DNA of 64,000 bases from the NCBI RefSeq assembly GCF_000264905.1, contig NW_006763132.1:1740279-1804278 (forward strand). Direction: 5' to 3'. The notes below the pieces were generated by a model. That model was given only the letters and a program-made list of their open reading frames with translations, ran no database searches and was not told the DNA's origin. This DNA is from Stereum hirsutum FP-91666 SS1 (taxonomy: Eukaryota > Basidiomycota > Agaricomycetes > Russulales > Stereaceae). Below are positions 48,225 to 59,668 of the stretch, piece after piece (the first letter of the stretch is position 1; every line of letters starts with the position of its first letter). A program made the translations under genes and the position numbers.

Positions 48225-49617
48225 ATGTCGACGAAGTTCGTTCAACATCGGCTTGGCGGATGGCTTCCCAACGATCAGGCCGTTCTCGAATCATGGCTGG
48301 CGAAAAAGATAGCCCAAGTCGACCACCCCAAGTGGCGTACCCATCAGCCTCTGGCTCCCGTCATACAAGACTTCCAAAGGTTCATCGAAGAGGACCCGGT
48401 CGTTTACGTGGGCTTCCACGAGATGTTCGAGCAAGTACCCCACAAGCCTCCTTACAATAAAGACCCCACTGGCAAATGCCAGGTGTGCCATTTTGTATCT
48501 TGTTCTTTTTCAATGCATGCTGGTCTAAACGTTTCTTCAAGGTCCGTGACTATAAGCTGATGCTGAAGCTTTTCGACCAAATCATTCGTGAAGCGCCCGC
48601 GTTCGAAGACAATGACTTTGTTGGTTTCCCGATCAATGCCATTTTAGAATGGTAAGTTCAGTTTACAATCTCAAGTATGCCCTTCGTATGACTGACTATC
48701 TCGTATATACTTCAAGGCCAATGGGCACGGACGCTGGACTCAGAACCTTCGTCCTGCAGAAGGTTAACGAGCACTTCCACAAGATGTTTGACGTCTGGTC
48801 CGCATTCCTCTTGTCGGAGGAGTCATGCTACGTCCTCACCAGCGAGGATAACGGCTGGTTCGGACCTGGCGCTTCTATCGCCATCCCAGACTTTGCTGAG
48901 ACCTTCATCTGCAATCCAGAGGCGCCACACTACGGCTTCACTTCCTGGGACGAATTTTTCACTCGCCTATTCCGCCCAGGAGTTCGCCCGTTCGCCCTTC
49001 CAGAACACGACAACGTCATCAACAGTGCGTGCGAGTCGACTGTATACAAGATAGAGTACAACGTCAAGGAGCATGACTGCTTCTGGCTCAAGGGCGAGCC
49101 GTACTCGCTCGAGCATATGTTGGGCGGTCACGAACTCGCCAGTCAGTTCGTCGGTGGTACAATCTGCCAAGCTTACCTTAGCGCAACAAAATACCATCGT
49201 TGGCACAGCCCCGTCAACGGATCAATAAAGAAGATTGTCCAGATCCCGGGCACATATTACGCAGAATCGCCCGCTATGGGCTTCAGAGATCCCAATGGAC
49301 CTGACCCTGTTGGAGCGAACGACTCGCAGGCATTCATCACCGCCGTCGCCGCGCGTGCGCTTGTGTTCATCGAGGCGAACAATCCGGACATCGGGCTGAT
49401 GTGCTTTGTGGCTGTGGGGATGGCGGAGGTGTCGACCTGTGAAGTGACCGTCAAGGAGGGTGAGAAGGTGGCAAAGGGGGACCAGATTGGAATGTTTCAC
49501 TTCGGAGGATCGACTCACTGCTTGATCTTCCGTCCAGAGACCAAGGTTACTTTCGTTCCAGAATACCGTATTCAAGCTGATGTTCTCCTCGGTGCCGCGA
49601 TAGCGACCGTCGAGTGA
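48225..49617 (+). CDS. PsiD-like pyruvoyl-dependent decarboxylase (phosphatidylserine decarboxylase family)
   Basis: Three exons (48225-48482, 48542-48651, 48717-49617) sum to 1269 nt, 422 residues. An N-terminal accessory domain (PVIQDFQRFIEEDPVVYVGF, FHEMFEQVPHKPPYNKDP) precedes the catalytic domain: APHYGFTSWDEFFTRLFRPG, INSACESTVYKIEYNV, FWLKGEPYSLEHMLGG, TKYHRWHSPVNGSIKKI, VGMAEVSTCEVTVKEGEKV, and MFHFGGSTHCLIFRPE. The GGST serine would be the self-cleavage site forming the pyruvoyl cofactor and the alpha and beta chains. The architecture and the motifs match the soluble, PSD-derived amino-acid decarboxylases of mushrooms typified by the tryptophan decarboxylase PsiD, rather than membrane-bound PS decarboxylases: there is no N-terminal TM or mitochondrial leader. 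The substrate is probably an aromatic amino acid, but not proven. It follows an ABC exporter on the same strand. Confidence 0.85.
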
Positions 49618-49859
49618 GGGTTAGTAGACCCAGACATGTGTACGAGAATCCATGCCTGACCGACGAAATTCTTCGTATTGATGCTGTGTCATGACGCTTC
49701 GTTATATACACGGATATCGGTGTCTTACTTTGCTCTGCTTCTTTTGTATACTCTCGCATCAGCGAAATGTGCCCCACTCTCGATTACGAGTCCCGGAGTC
49801 CCAATATAAATACAGTCAGTGACGACACAATCTTTGTGACAGCAGATCCTAGATCCGTT

Positions 49860-51724
49860 TCATTTGTTGTTGTAATTCATATGCAATGGAGAAGTACGCA
49901 TGGTAGTTGGCGACCTGCGATCGCGTAGAGGTTCAAGTGCATGGGCTTCTTCTAGATGTGTACCCTGCAGCGTATTCGTGCGAACGAACTTGCGAGCGGA
50001 GGTTAAACTAATCCAGGTCAAGTTGAGGGCAAGCATGCCTAACATCAGGGCGGTCTGCGAACGGGTAAAGGAGCAGATATAATGCGATTAACGGAGAAGA
50101 TGGGCGCAGTAAGTGGAGCAAATTTTGGATACGTACGCAGACTGCGACTATGACAATGCAGGATATAAATCCTGATCCATCGCTTGCGACGTCTGTATGA
50201 AAAAGGGTGGTCAATGTGGGTGGAAGGAAAACTGATTTTCGAGATGAAACTCACTGATGGGATAGTTGATGGAGGTGCGCAATGCAGGCATGGAGAATAA
50301 GGCTACAAAGGAGACGTCAGTCCACAAATATGATCTCATCCTTAAAGATAATAATGAGGATAGTACCTGTGAGAGGCAATGAAGAGAGAACCTCCAAGGG
50401 AACTGATCTCCATTCTTGAGTGGCTTGTTCGGGTTCGTCTTCGTTTAGAGATCCACTCGAGTTGGCGGGAGCAGACGCGATGCCCCTCTGGGCATTCCCA
50501 GACTCCGAGGGTGACTTCTGGTCAGAGATCCGTAGGAGGATGACCCAGACAGTGAGCATGATCACCGCAAGAGTGATGCACCCTGCGAATTACGGTTACG
50601 ACGTGCTGATCGGAAACGAAGTAGAAGAGCTCGAGCTTACAATTGACCACGAAGACAGCGACCACGAACACGATGAACGTCTGTGGGCGACTCATCCTCA
50701 AACTGATACCAGCGGGTGCACTGGTGACATTGACAGCGGAGACATCCAAGTTCCAAGAGTCTCCGCTGCCAATGAGAACATAGGGCACGATTCCTGTCAC
50801 GGGCAAGGTCGAGCTCGTCGCAGTAGAGACCACGACGAAAGACGAAAAGATCTGGTACCTTCGCATGATTGTCAGGATGTGGACTTTCAGAGAGCTTGGG
50901 AGATAGACCACACACTTGTCTAGCGGAAAGGCGTTACCTGCTGACAACCTGTTTAAAATGACTTGGGCAAAGTCAACGGGTTCGACGCTGTTAAAAAACG
51001 GTACACTGTTCTGCCGGCTGTGTGGTTACTTCGTGAGGTCAGTATAATATCCTTCGACATAAACAGGACGCTGCCTTACGAGACAACATCGCTTGAACTC
51101 CATCCGTCGGACTGTGACGAGCCAGAAATTGTCGCTGCCGCATTGACAGAGGTCAGATCAACTGTGGAGCCATAATCTCCCGTTCCGTTGGTGAATGTGA
51201 GACCTTCCGTGTCGCTGTACAGTCGCGCACTCATGAATAAGCCTCGAATTTTACAGATGATAATGCACATACCTGTCCATAAAGACCGCGACAGACTGAG
51301 ATAGAGTGCCACATCGTGTGTCGTGGAACAGTCTGCACAGTAATCTGATCCACAACCAAGTATTGCCCACATGAACTAGTGGAAGTCTCGTCAGAATCCC
51401 GAGAGAGAAGGGTCCAGGGGAAGTCGCTTACTTGGACCTGCAGGTTCGTTGTGTCCACCGACTCCACGGCACCTACACTTTTCAACAAGGTAAGCGTTAG
51501 ATATCGAATGTCTCTCTGTCGCAGCACCTACAAAAACGCTAGAGAACTTACATCAATACCCCGTCCTGCCCATTGCCGAAGTTCACAGGCGAGCCAGGTA
51601 GTCCAGACGGCTTCGACCAATACTGAAATCTATAGATCGGACTGGTAATGACGACAAATATCGCTGTTATGAGCAGCATCTTGAAAACCCTCCCGGAGAT
51701 GCGTCGAAGCAGCCGTCGTCGCAT
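49860..51724 (-). CDS. Predicted multi-TM membrane protein (possibly DUF4436-like)
   Basis: Start MRRRLLRRISGRVFKMLLI at 51724, giving a positively charged N-terminus and one TM helix (LLITAIFVVITSPIYRF). Non-cytosolic exons follow (VGAVESVDTTNLQVQ; ARLYSDTEGLTFTNGTGDYG; VDLTSVNAAATISGSSQ), then an FPLD-type motif. The C-terminal part holds several TM segments (TFIVFVVAVFVVNCKLEL; LTVWVILLRI; ISCIVIVAVC; LMLGMLALNLTWISL) and a basic tail ending MNYNNK at 49860. The layout of one N-terminal TM, a beta-rich domain and 3-4 C-terminal TMs resembles DUF4436 proteins, but I could not confirm this. Exon joins in 51530-50950 are uncertain. Function unknown. Confidence 0.55.
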
Positions 51725-53502
51725 CGAGAGAGGAAGATGGGCTGGTACGCCATTCTTGAAGGAAAGAAGGGAGAGAACAGAGAAAAATGAGGGGCGTACG
51801 GATGAAATCGCTGGCACGTATTTATCGAACTGCCCAGCCTGGATTTGATTTTTCAGACGATGCTAGTGGGCAAAGAGAGCGTCTTTCAGATGGGCGAATT
51901 AATGACAAAGTGCGGGAATCATCATCACGGAACTGACCTAAGGAAACCAAGCGCCTAAACAGACTTCGACCCTTACCCATCACATCACCTTGGCCCCTTC
52001 CTGTAGCTTCCTGCTGAGAAGTTATTACTTCGGATGGTAATCCCATGCAGGTCGCTGGGATTTGAACATTGCGGTACAAGAGAACGGGCTATTCGGAAAT
52101 TCGTTCAGCCGCAGCGACAAGTCCCGGAGAACCAAGGCTGTATCAACGTAGGGCACGATCCCAACAGATAAATTTGCGTGTTTGATGCATGTCGTTTCGG
52201 ACAGAGTTGCCATTGACAGCGAGCTCAGAATCACCGAAACAAGGCTGCTACCATTCGATTGCCTGCTGGTCTTGAAGCCCGAGGTCAATCCCCGAGATCG
52301 ATGAAGCTTGCAACGAGTGTCGACTCGCCTTAGGCTGCCCACACCTGAGGGTGCTGCATCGCTGTCTGAACTTTGAGCCCATGCCGAAGATGCTCCATTC
52401 GTGACTCTGTGGCTGAGTGGACCGCGAATGAACGGTGTTGCGCTACATGATAGTAAAACGGTTAGAGATTATTCTATTGAGATCAGAAAGAGAGAAATGA
52501 AGACAGTGAGTGCTTTCGAGACGCCCCGGGACAGTCAGGTATATAAGGACGAAGATCGATTCTCCCATCCGAGTCATTGACATGGCCGACGGTCGTGAGA
52601 CTGTCTTTCTGTTCTCGAGATTCATCGAGGCGTTTTGAGAGAAGACCCGTTGCAAAATTGCTATGGGTCGGAGGGTTAGGCGCCCTCCAGGGCGACATCA
52701 AGTGACTGAATATCCATGTCTGACAATCAGAACATGAGATACGTCGACACTAGTAGATCCTGTGTCTAATAGACCTTATATGTTTCAAGTTTACTTGGAA
52801 CTCGTTGGCGGAAGATTTGTCCGATCCGCCAATGAGCTTTCGTAAAAAGTTCCAAGTTTTGACTAACATATAAGCCCTAATGGCAGCGAAGAGCGGGAAG
52901 GTGTGATTAGAATCAGTACGCGCCAATCCAAGTTCTTGATTACGGCTGTGATACGTACCAGTTTGAAGAAGACCCGGCCTGTTTAATTTGACTCTACGCA
53001 ATCTATGCCAAGGTATACCATGCAGGTGAGGAGACAATATATCACTGCGCGTGATTCAGCAGGGAAAGCCTGTCTGAGTATTTGGGAGTAATGTTGTTTT
53101 ATAGTGCACAGGAGAACCCTAGAGAACCGCGATCAAGTGCTGGAGACTGATTGAGCGATGGGAGGCGGAGAAAGAACACGAAGTAGACAACAAGAACAGA
53201 GCTGCTTGGATGAGGATTACTACTTATGCATAAGCAACTTGAAGAGAGCTAAGAGTGTAGTGAGAGACAAGCATCAGGCTTCACGAAACTGACTCGTGCA
53301 TCAAGAAAGATAATAACAGATACTACCCAAGCTAGCTGAGACGGATCCGATTCGATGAGTTTTGTACCAAGGCGCAAACTTGACTCAAGTCGCAGTTGTG
53401 GCGGTGTGGCGCTCATCCATAACAACCACAAACAGATGAGGCGCGCAACGAGGTGAATATCTAGGGGCGAACATCTCCGGTCATTATACCGCATCCTTCA
53501 CC
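51725..53502. other. 1.8-kb stretch with a palindromic element, no confident gene
   Basis: Minus-strand frames at 52025-52342, 52443-52655 and 52750-53037 have no recognised domain. The clearest structure is the inverted repeat at 52775-52874. The right end is the promoter of Arp3. Confidence 0.4.
52775..52874. repeat. 100-bp nested inverted repeat (MITE-like or hairpin)
   Basis: Three nested perfect arm pairs are visible: CTTATATGTT (52775-52784) with AACATATAAG (52865-52874), ACTTGGAACT (about 52793-52802) with AGTTCCAAGT (about 52848-52857), and TTGGCGGA with TCCGCCAA around 52805-52832. The arms are separated by unequal non-pairing spacers, so the whole folds as a long imperfect hairpin. 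No open frame depends on it. No clear target-site duplication was seen at its edges. Confidence 0.7.
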
Positions 53503-55237
53503 ATGGCCCTCCTGGCCCCCATCATTTGTGACAATGGAACTGGATACTCGAAAGTCGGGTAAGACATCTGTATCTTTGACGAAATTCAGATCCATTAATC
53601 CTGAGCGTTGTGCAGGTTTGCGGGGAATTCGGACCCATCCTTGTAAGTCCAATGGCACCCTATTCCGGTGTATCGTCGACATGCATAAGTATCCTAATCT
53701 TTGCCGGTCGTTTTGCAATTCAGCGTCTTTCCAACCGCAATTGCTACTCGCGGACCAGCCGCACAGTCGGGCAGTCGAGCAGGGCCCGCTGTACCTTCAA
53801 AGCCAGGTCATCTTGCATCGAAGCGCGGGGTTGAGGACCTCGACTTCTTCATCGGCGACGAAGCTCTCGCGAATGCCAAAACTCCAGGCTACGGCGTGAA
53901 CTATCCGATTCGTCATGGGCAGATTGATAACTGGGACTACATGGAGCGGTATTGGGAGCAGACGATCTTCAAGTATCTGCGAGCAGAGCCCGAGGATCAT
54001 TACTTCCTTCTTGTGCGTATATTCCTGTGTTTCGCACTTTGAGTTGTTCCGACCCATGTTCTACGTGATGCAGACCGAACCTCCGCTTAATCCGCCCGAA
54101 AATCGTGAACAAACCGCAGAAATCTTCTTCGAGTCCTTCAACATCAAAGGTCTCTACATCGCTGTCCAAGCAGTTCTTGCCCTCGCAGCCTCCTGGTCCT
54201 CCAACCGCGTCTCAGATCGTACTCTTACTGGAACCGTCATTGATTCTGGAGACGGTGTCACCCACGTTATTCCCTGTGCCGAAGGCTATGTCATCGGCTC
54301 AGCCATCAAACACATACCCATCGCCGGTCGCGATATCTCCCAGTTCGTGCTCAACCTCCTTCGTGAGCGTGGTGAGATGGCCACTGTGCCTCCTGAAGAT
54401 CAGTTGAAGGTCGCTGGTAAGGTGAAGGAGAACTACAGTTACGTGTGTCAGGATATCGTGAAGGAGTTTAGGAAGTATGACGCGGAGCCATACAAGCACT
54501 TCGAGAGATTCGAAGGGGAGCATTCTGTCACGGGGCGGGTATGTCTGTCTCTCCTCTATTATGTGTCGCTGTGCTTATGCAGCCACAGAAATATGGTGTA
54601 GATGTTGGCTACGAGCGTTTCCTTGCTCCCGAGATTTTCTTCAACCCCGAAATCTACTCGTCCGACTTTTTGACGCCACTTCCCGAGATCGTAGAAGGAG
54701 TCATCCAAGCATCGCCAATTGATGTTCGTCGTGGTCTGTACAAGGTACGTATCTACCGATCGCATGAACGCCCGATCTGCATGCTCAAATCTGCCACAGA
54801 ACATCGTCCTTTCTGGAGGCTCGACAATGTTCCAGCACTTCGGCCAACGCTTGAAGCGTGACCTCAAGCAGATCGTCGACCGAAGACTGGAGGCCGTAGC
54901 CGTAGCTAGCGGTAGTGCTCAAAGGGTATGTTTATAGCTTCTTAAACCCAAACTCGCTGAGTAAAACTGACCCACTGCCTTTCGCAGTCGTCCGGTGTTG
55001 AGGTCGACGTCATCTCGCACAAACGTCAACGGTATGCCGTCTGGTTCGGTGGCTCTCTGCTCGCATCTCTCGTAAGTTCCTTGCTCTTTGTCTGTTTACA
55101 TCTTGAGTGAAAACTGGGCTGATACATTCCGAATCGCATAGCCCGAGTTCTATACGTCTTGCCACACGAAGGCGCAGTACGACGAGATTGGGCCTAGCAT
55201 TTGCAGGAGGTACCAGATATTCGGCAGTGCTACCTGA
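53503..55237 (+). CDS. ARP3: Actin-related protein 3 (Arp2/3 complex)
   Basis: It starts [20 protein letters not shown] (phosphate-1 loop), continues FAGNSDPS and [11 protein letters not shown] across introns, then the Arp3-type insertion ([20 protein letters not shown]), [97 protein letters not shown] (phosphate-2), [13 protein letters not shown], the Arp3-specific [40 protein letters not shown] (adenosine loop), [20 protein letters not shown], and a C-terminus ending IFGSAT with the stop at 55235-55237. It nucleates branched actin filaments with Arp2 and five ARPC subunits at endocytic patches and hyphal tips. All key actin-fold loops are present. About seven introns; length is as expected (~430 residues). 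Confidence 0.95.
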
Positions 55238-55713
55238 GAGATAAGTTGATGCTGAGCTTTGGGTTGGTAAAATATGTTGGTGGAGGACACGGAATGTACG
55301 TTTGTATTGGAGTGCGTTGAGATGGACTAGATACGGAGCACATAAGTATTGGCATGCGAAATGGAGAAATTGTTTTTGAATCCTCGTCTAAAGTCGTGAG
55401 GACTGCGCAAAGTGATCTTATGGAATGTCGCGGATGTCTTCCGACTTTAAAACAAATCGTTAAGGCTAGATCTTGCACATATCCCTCGAAGAGGAGTGTG
55501 ATGCACTAGTCACAATTTGAAAGTACTGTGACAGCCTGGACAAAGCGCGCTCTCTGTCACACACGCGTCTTGACGCGTGCCACCACGACCTATAGAGTAG
55601 TGTGGCGACGAAGGTGAGTTAGCCAGGTGCTCAAGGATATTATACTCGCAATTGACACTATTTTGTGTGCTACATTCTTCAGAACCTGATATTACCACCT
55701 CATACTTTGAAAA

Positions 55714-58700
55714 ATGACTAGCACACCAGCTCACAACTATGCCATACCTCCAATACCCCACCTACCCTCTCCGTCCCACTCACGCCACCCACGCTCGTCC
55801 ATAAACTCATCCTTCTCCTTCGGCCCACAGTCGCTCGTTAACTCTTTGCTTGACGCAAACTCATCGACTGCTGACCACCCTGACCCGCTCAACCTTGACC
55901 CGAACCGGTCCATATTCGCCACATCTCCTCTTCGTGCGTCTCCCCACGGCCGTCGACGCGTCAAGGAAAGCGCGAGCAGACACCCTCTCGCCAATGACAC
56001 GAACGTGTTTGGAGACTCGGATGAGGAAGAGGAGGAGGAGGAGATTGAGTGGGGAATGGTGGATAGGATGAGGTTGTGGCGGCACGATGCGCTCATGCAG
56101 CACCTGTACGACACTGCTGCGTTTTGGGGAGACAAGATCGTTTCGTGGACAAGTGTGTGGTTTGTTTGGATGGCTATTCCCTAGTGCTTACTATATGGTA
56201 CCTTATAGACGATCCCAACGACGCGTTCTGGCTCGCCCAGACGTACTTCACCACACATCAATACTCCCGCGCCGAACGTCTCCTCACCCGCCCCTTCCCC
56301 GCCCATCGACCGCATCATCGACCATCAGCTCATGCAGGTAACAACTCACCGACGATGAATGGCTTCGGTTCTCCTCGTCCTGCTGCCGACACTTCGATGT
56401 TCGCACCTGCCCACACACACACCCAAACCATGGGCATCCCTTTCCCCAACCTCGACATCAAAGGCAAGGGTCGCGAGGTAGATCCACATGCACAACCACA
56501 TCCGCTTCCGCATCTCCCTCAAAGCCACACCCAGCCGAGGTTGCCCGTAGGACCTACGGCCATGATAGACGTGGCGGCGGAGCAGCAGGAGGGAGTATCG
56601 AGGCTGGTTGATCTGAGTGTCGTGTGTAGGTACTTGGCGGCTCAGTGTCTAGTTAGGCAGGGTAAGTGGGCGGAGGCGACGGAGATGCTGGGCGAGGCGA
56701 ATCCTTTCCGGGAATCAGGTGCGGTCATGTTCAGTAGTTCGGGGGATTTGCGTTAATTAAATCATTATTTAGGTAGAAGTGGCCCCGCAGTGGCCAACAC
56801 AGACGGGGGCATCAAAGTAAGTAATGTTCGCGAAAGATCCATGCTATTCCATTCTGACTTCTTCTGGCGCCAGGTGGAGGCATCAATGTGTAACCTTCGA
56901 GGCCTACTTATGCTAAAACTGAACCGCGGCGACCAAGCCAAGGCCTGCTTCATGGAAGCCCTCGCTCTGGACGTCAAATGCTATGACGCATTTGAGCAAC
57001 TCGTCAGTGGCGAGATGATGACCGTGGAAGAGGGTGATTCTCATTCCGTACTTCGTCCATTCATTGTCTGATTGTGTGCCCTGCAGAGTGGGAATTCGTC
57101 CAGTCGTTAGCCTACAAGACCCAAACGCCCGAAGATTCTGAATTTATACGACTCATATACACAGCGCGCCTACGAAAATACAAGCACGCGGAGGAGCATA
57201 CCCTAGTGCGACGGAAACTCGTGGAAGAGTATGGGCTGGGCGATAATCCGGACATTCTGTTCAGCTTTGCGGATGCGCTCTATGCTGGATTCAGATGGGC
57301 GGACTGCTTCACAATTACCTCGAGGTACGGCAGCTCGCACTTGACGACCCAATAAAGACATTCTGAAGAGACTGAGTTGTTGTAGGATATTGGGTCTTGT
57401 ATCTGTTCACGGACCGACGATGCCGCTACACATAGCATGCATGCACCATCTCAAACATCTACATTCACACCTTTTCGTCTTAGCTCACGAGCTTGTTGAA
57501 AGAGAACCGGAATCTGCGATTAGTTGGTATGCTGTCGGTGTTTGGTACCTTACACAAGAGAAATATCCAGACGCGAGGACATACTTCAGGTGAGACTTGC
57601 CCATCCCTTCCTTGCGCGGAAAAAACCAATATAACAAGTATTTGTTGTGCAGTAAAACTTCGCTGATGGATCCTCGGTTCGGACCTGCGTGGATCGCGTT
57701 TGCACATACGTTCGCGTATGAGGGAGAGCACGATCACGCTGTCACGGCGTACTCGACCTGCGCGCGGATGTTCACCGGGTACTTTCGTCTCCCGTTTACT
57801 CTCCCTTCTCGTTGTCCTAACGTTCCTTTTTCGATATTGCTGGCAGGTCACATCTTCCCCTTATGTTCGTCGGCATGGAACACATCATCCTGTCCAACTA
57901 CGCCCAGGCGGATGAAGCTCTGAATGCTGCCCATTCGATGTGTGATGGCGATCCATTACTCGTGAACGAGAGGGGCGTGATGGCGTTCAACCATGGAAGG
58001 TAGGGTTCATCGTGTCGAATATAAGTCGTAGGCCCTTTCTAATAACATGATATCCCAGATATGAAGACGCCGTGACGATGTTCAAGCAAGCTATCGAGTT
58101 CGCGAAGGTGACGCAGACATCACAGACTGCGTGGGCCACGACGTATCTCAATCTTGGGACGTGTCATCGGAAGCTTGGGTGTGTAGTCACCTTCCCCTCC
58201 TTCTATCACCACAATATTCCTCAATACTCTTACTAATTGAACCTACATGTTGCGGCTAGTCAACTCGAAGAAGCCAGAGTCGCGTACTCGAAAGTGTTGG
58301 AGATCGACAGTCGTTCGTCGGCAGCTCTTGGTTTCTTAGGTCTTGTGTACCACCTCATGGATCGCGTGCACGAGGCCATCGTCAAATACCATGAAGTATG
58401 TCTACCTTTGCTCTCCTTCAATCACTCCACCAGATCATCCACACATCTCCACAAGTAACGCAACTAACCGCATCATCTCCATCTAGGCCCTCTCCATAAA
58501 CCCCCTAAACCCTCACCACCTCGACCTCCTCAATCTCGCTCTCGAATCCACAACCATGTCCTCCTTCACCCCCTTCGGCCCCTTAAAACGTCCTTCCATC
58601 CCACCGGACGCCCTCTTCGCCGAACGCATGAAAGCCGTCGCAGCACGTGAACGATACCTCCGCCAGCAGCGCGAGGCTGCAAAAGCACAGGAAGACGAAG

Positions 58701-59206
58701 CGGGAGGGAGTGGGAATGGAAATGCGGGTGGCCACTGGAAGGGTGCGGGAGGAATTGCGGGTGGTGCCGGGGTTCCTCCGATCGTTCCTGCTGGGTTTAC
58801 GGCTAAGGGAGGTGGTGTAGGCCCGACGGGGACCGGGACGGGTCCTGGAGGGAGAGTTTATGGGGTCATGGCCAATGGGATGTTGGGGCTCTTGCCACAG
58901 CCGGTGGTAGGACCTGGAGGGGGAGGACAAGCGCAAGGAGCGGGACAGGCTGCTGCTGCTGGAGGTGGATTAGGGTTGGGACTGCGTACGGCGCCAGAAG
59001 GGAGTACGATGCGTGTGTTACCTACCGGTGCCGGTGCTGGTGGAGGTGGAGGCGGGGGACCGCCTCCAAATTGGGGCACTGGCTACGCCCAGGGGGCAGG
59101 AGCTGGACCTTCGGGAGCTGGTGGTGCAGGGAGTGGCGGTGGTGGACTTGGGCGAGGTGTGGGAAGGAATGTGTCGGACGATGCGGCGATGAATATTGAC
59201 CGGTAA
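55714..59206 (+). CDS. CDC16: Anaphase-promoting complex TPR subunit Cdc16/Apc6
   Basis: A disordered Ser/Pro N-terminus (MTSTPAHNYAIPPIPHLPSP) ends in an acidic run (DSDEEEEEEEIEW), then MVDRMRLWRHDALMQHLYDT and TPR repeats: DPNDAFWLAQTYFTTHQYSR, a Pro/His-rich insertion at 56290-56560, CRYLAAQCLVRQGKWAEATEM, MCNLRGLLMLKLNRGDQAKA, the LVSGEMMTVEEEWEFVQSL helix typical of Cdc16, ILFSFADALYAGFRWADCF, HIACMHHLKHLHSHLFVLAH, ISWYAVGVWYLTQEKYPDAR, WIAFAHTFAYEGEHDHAVTA, MEHIILSNYAQADEALNAAH, NERGVMAFNHGRYEDAVTMF, TTYLNLGTCHRKLG and FLGLVYHLMDRVHEAIVKYH. It is a scaffold of the APC/C ubiquitin ligase that drives mitotic exit. The last ~150 residues (58720-59200) are an unusual Gly/Ala-rich tail. The stop is at 59204-59206; about ten introns. 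Confidence 0.9.
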
Positions 59207-59668
59207 ACGTGACGTTGCTCAAAAAACAGCGGTTGTTCGGTATGCGTCATTCTTGTACTTTTGAGTGATGTACGTAGTTGTCTGAGTGTAGAGATTGATA
59301 TGTACGCTTTGACAAACGGTCAAGTCCTGCGGATTATACGAAGGGACATTTCCTCTCAACGCTGAACTTTCGTGAGCAAACGAAGACGACCCGACGACCC
59401 TGTCCATGGCTTTGACCATTCTTCTTGCCGTGGATCAACTGGTACTTCCGGTAGGGTACGTCAGTGTGGGTCACATATGACAGTCTCCCTCTCCATCTTT
59501 CTGTTTCATAATGTCACGAGATTTGCTTGATATTTATGTGCAGACATAGTTATTCGTCCGTAAATCAGCTACGTTGCTCGCAAACAAAGCCGATGTACTG
59601 ATATCGGGGTGGGTACAAAAGAGTAGATTAGTGGGACTAATGTACGCCATCAGGCATGGGAATTTCAA
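59207..59668. other. Convergent intergenic gap
   Basis: 3' flanks of Apc6 (+) and the ice-binding gene (-). No gene or repeat noticed. Confidence 0.5.

Noticed and set aside
49222..49575. Minus-strand 117-residue frame inside the decarboxylase gene
   Set aside because: Antisense shadow of a well-supported exon.
41963..49617. A biosynthetic cluster of ABC transporter plus PsiD-like decarboxylase
   Set aside because: No tailoring enzymes (P450, kinase, methyltransferase of small molecules) lie next to them; the methyltransferase at 32601-34011 is a protein-methyltransferase type and 8 kb away. Two neighbouring genes are not enough to claim a cluster.
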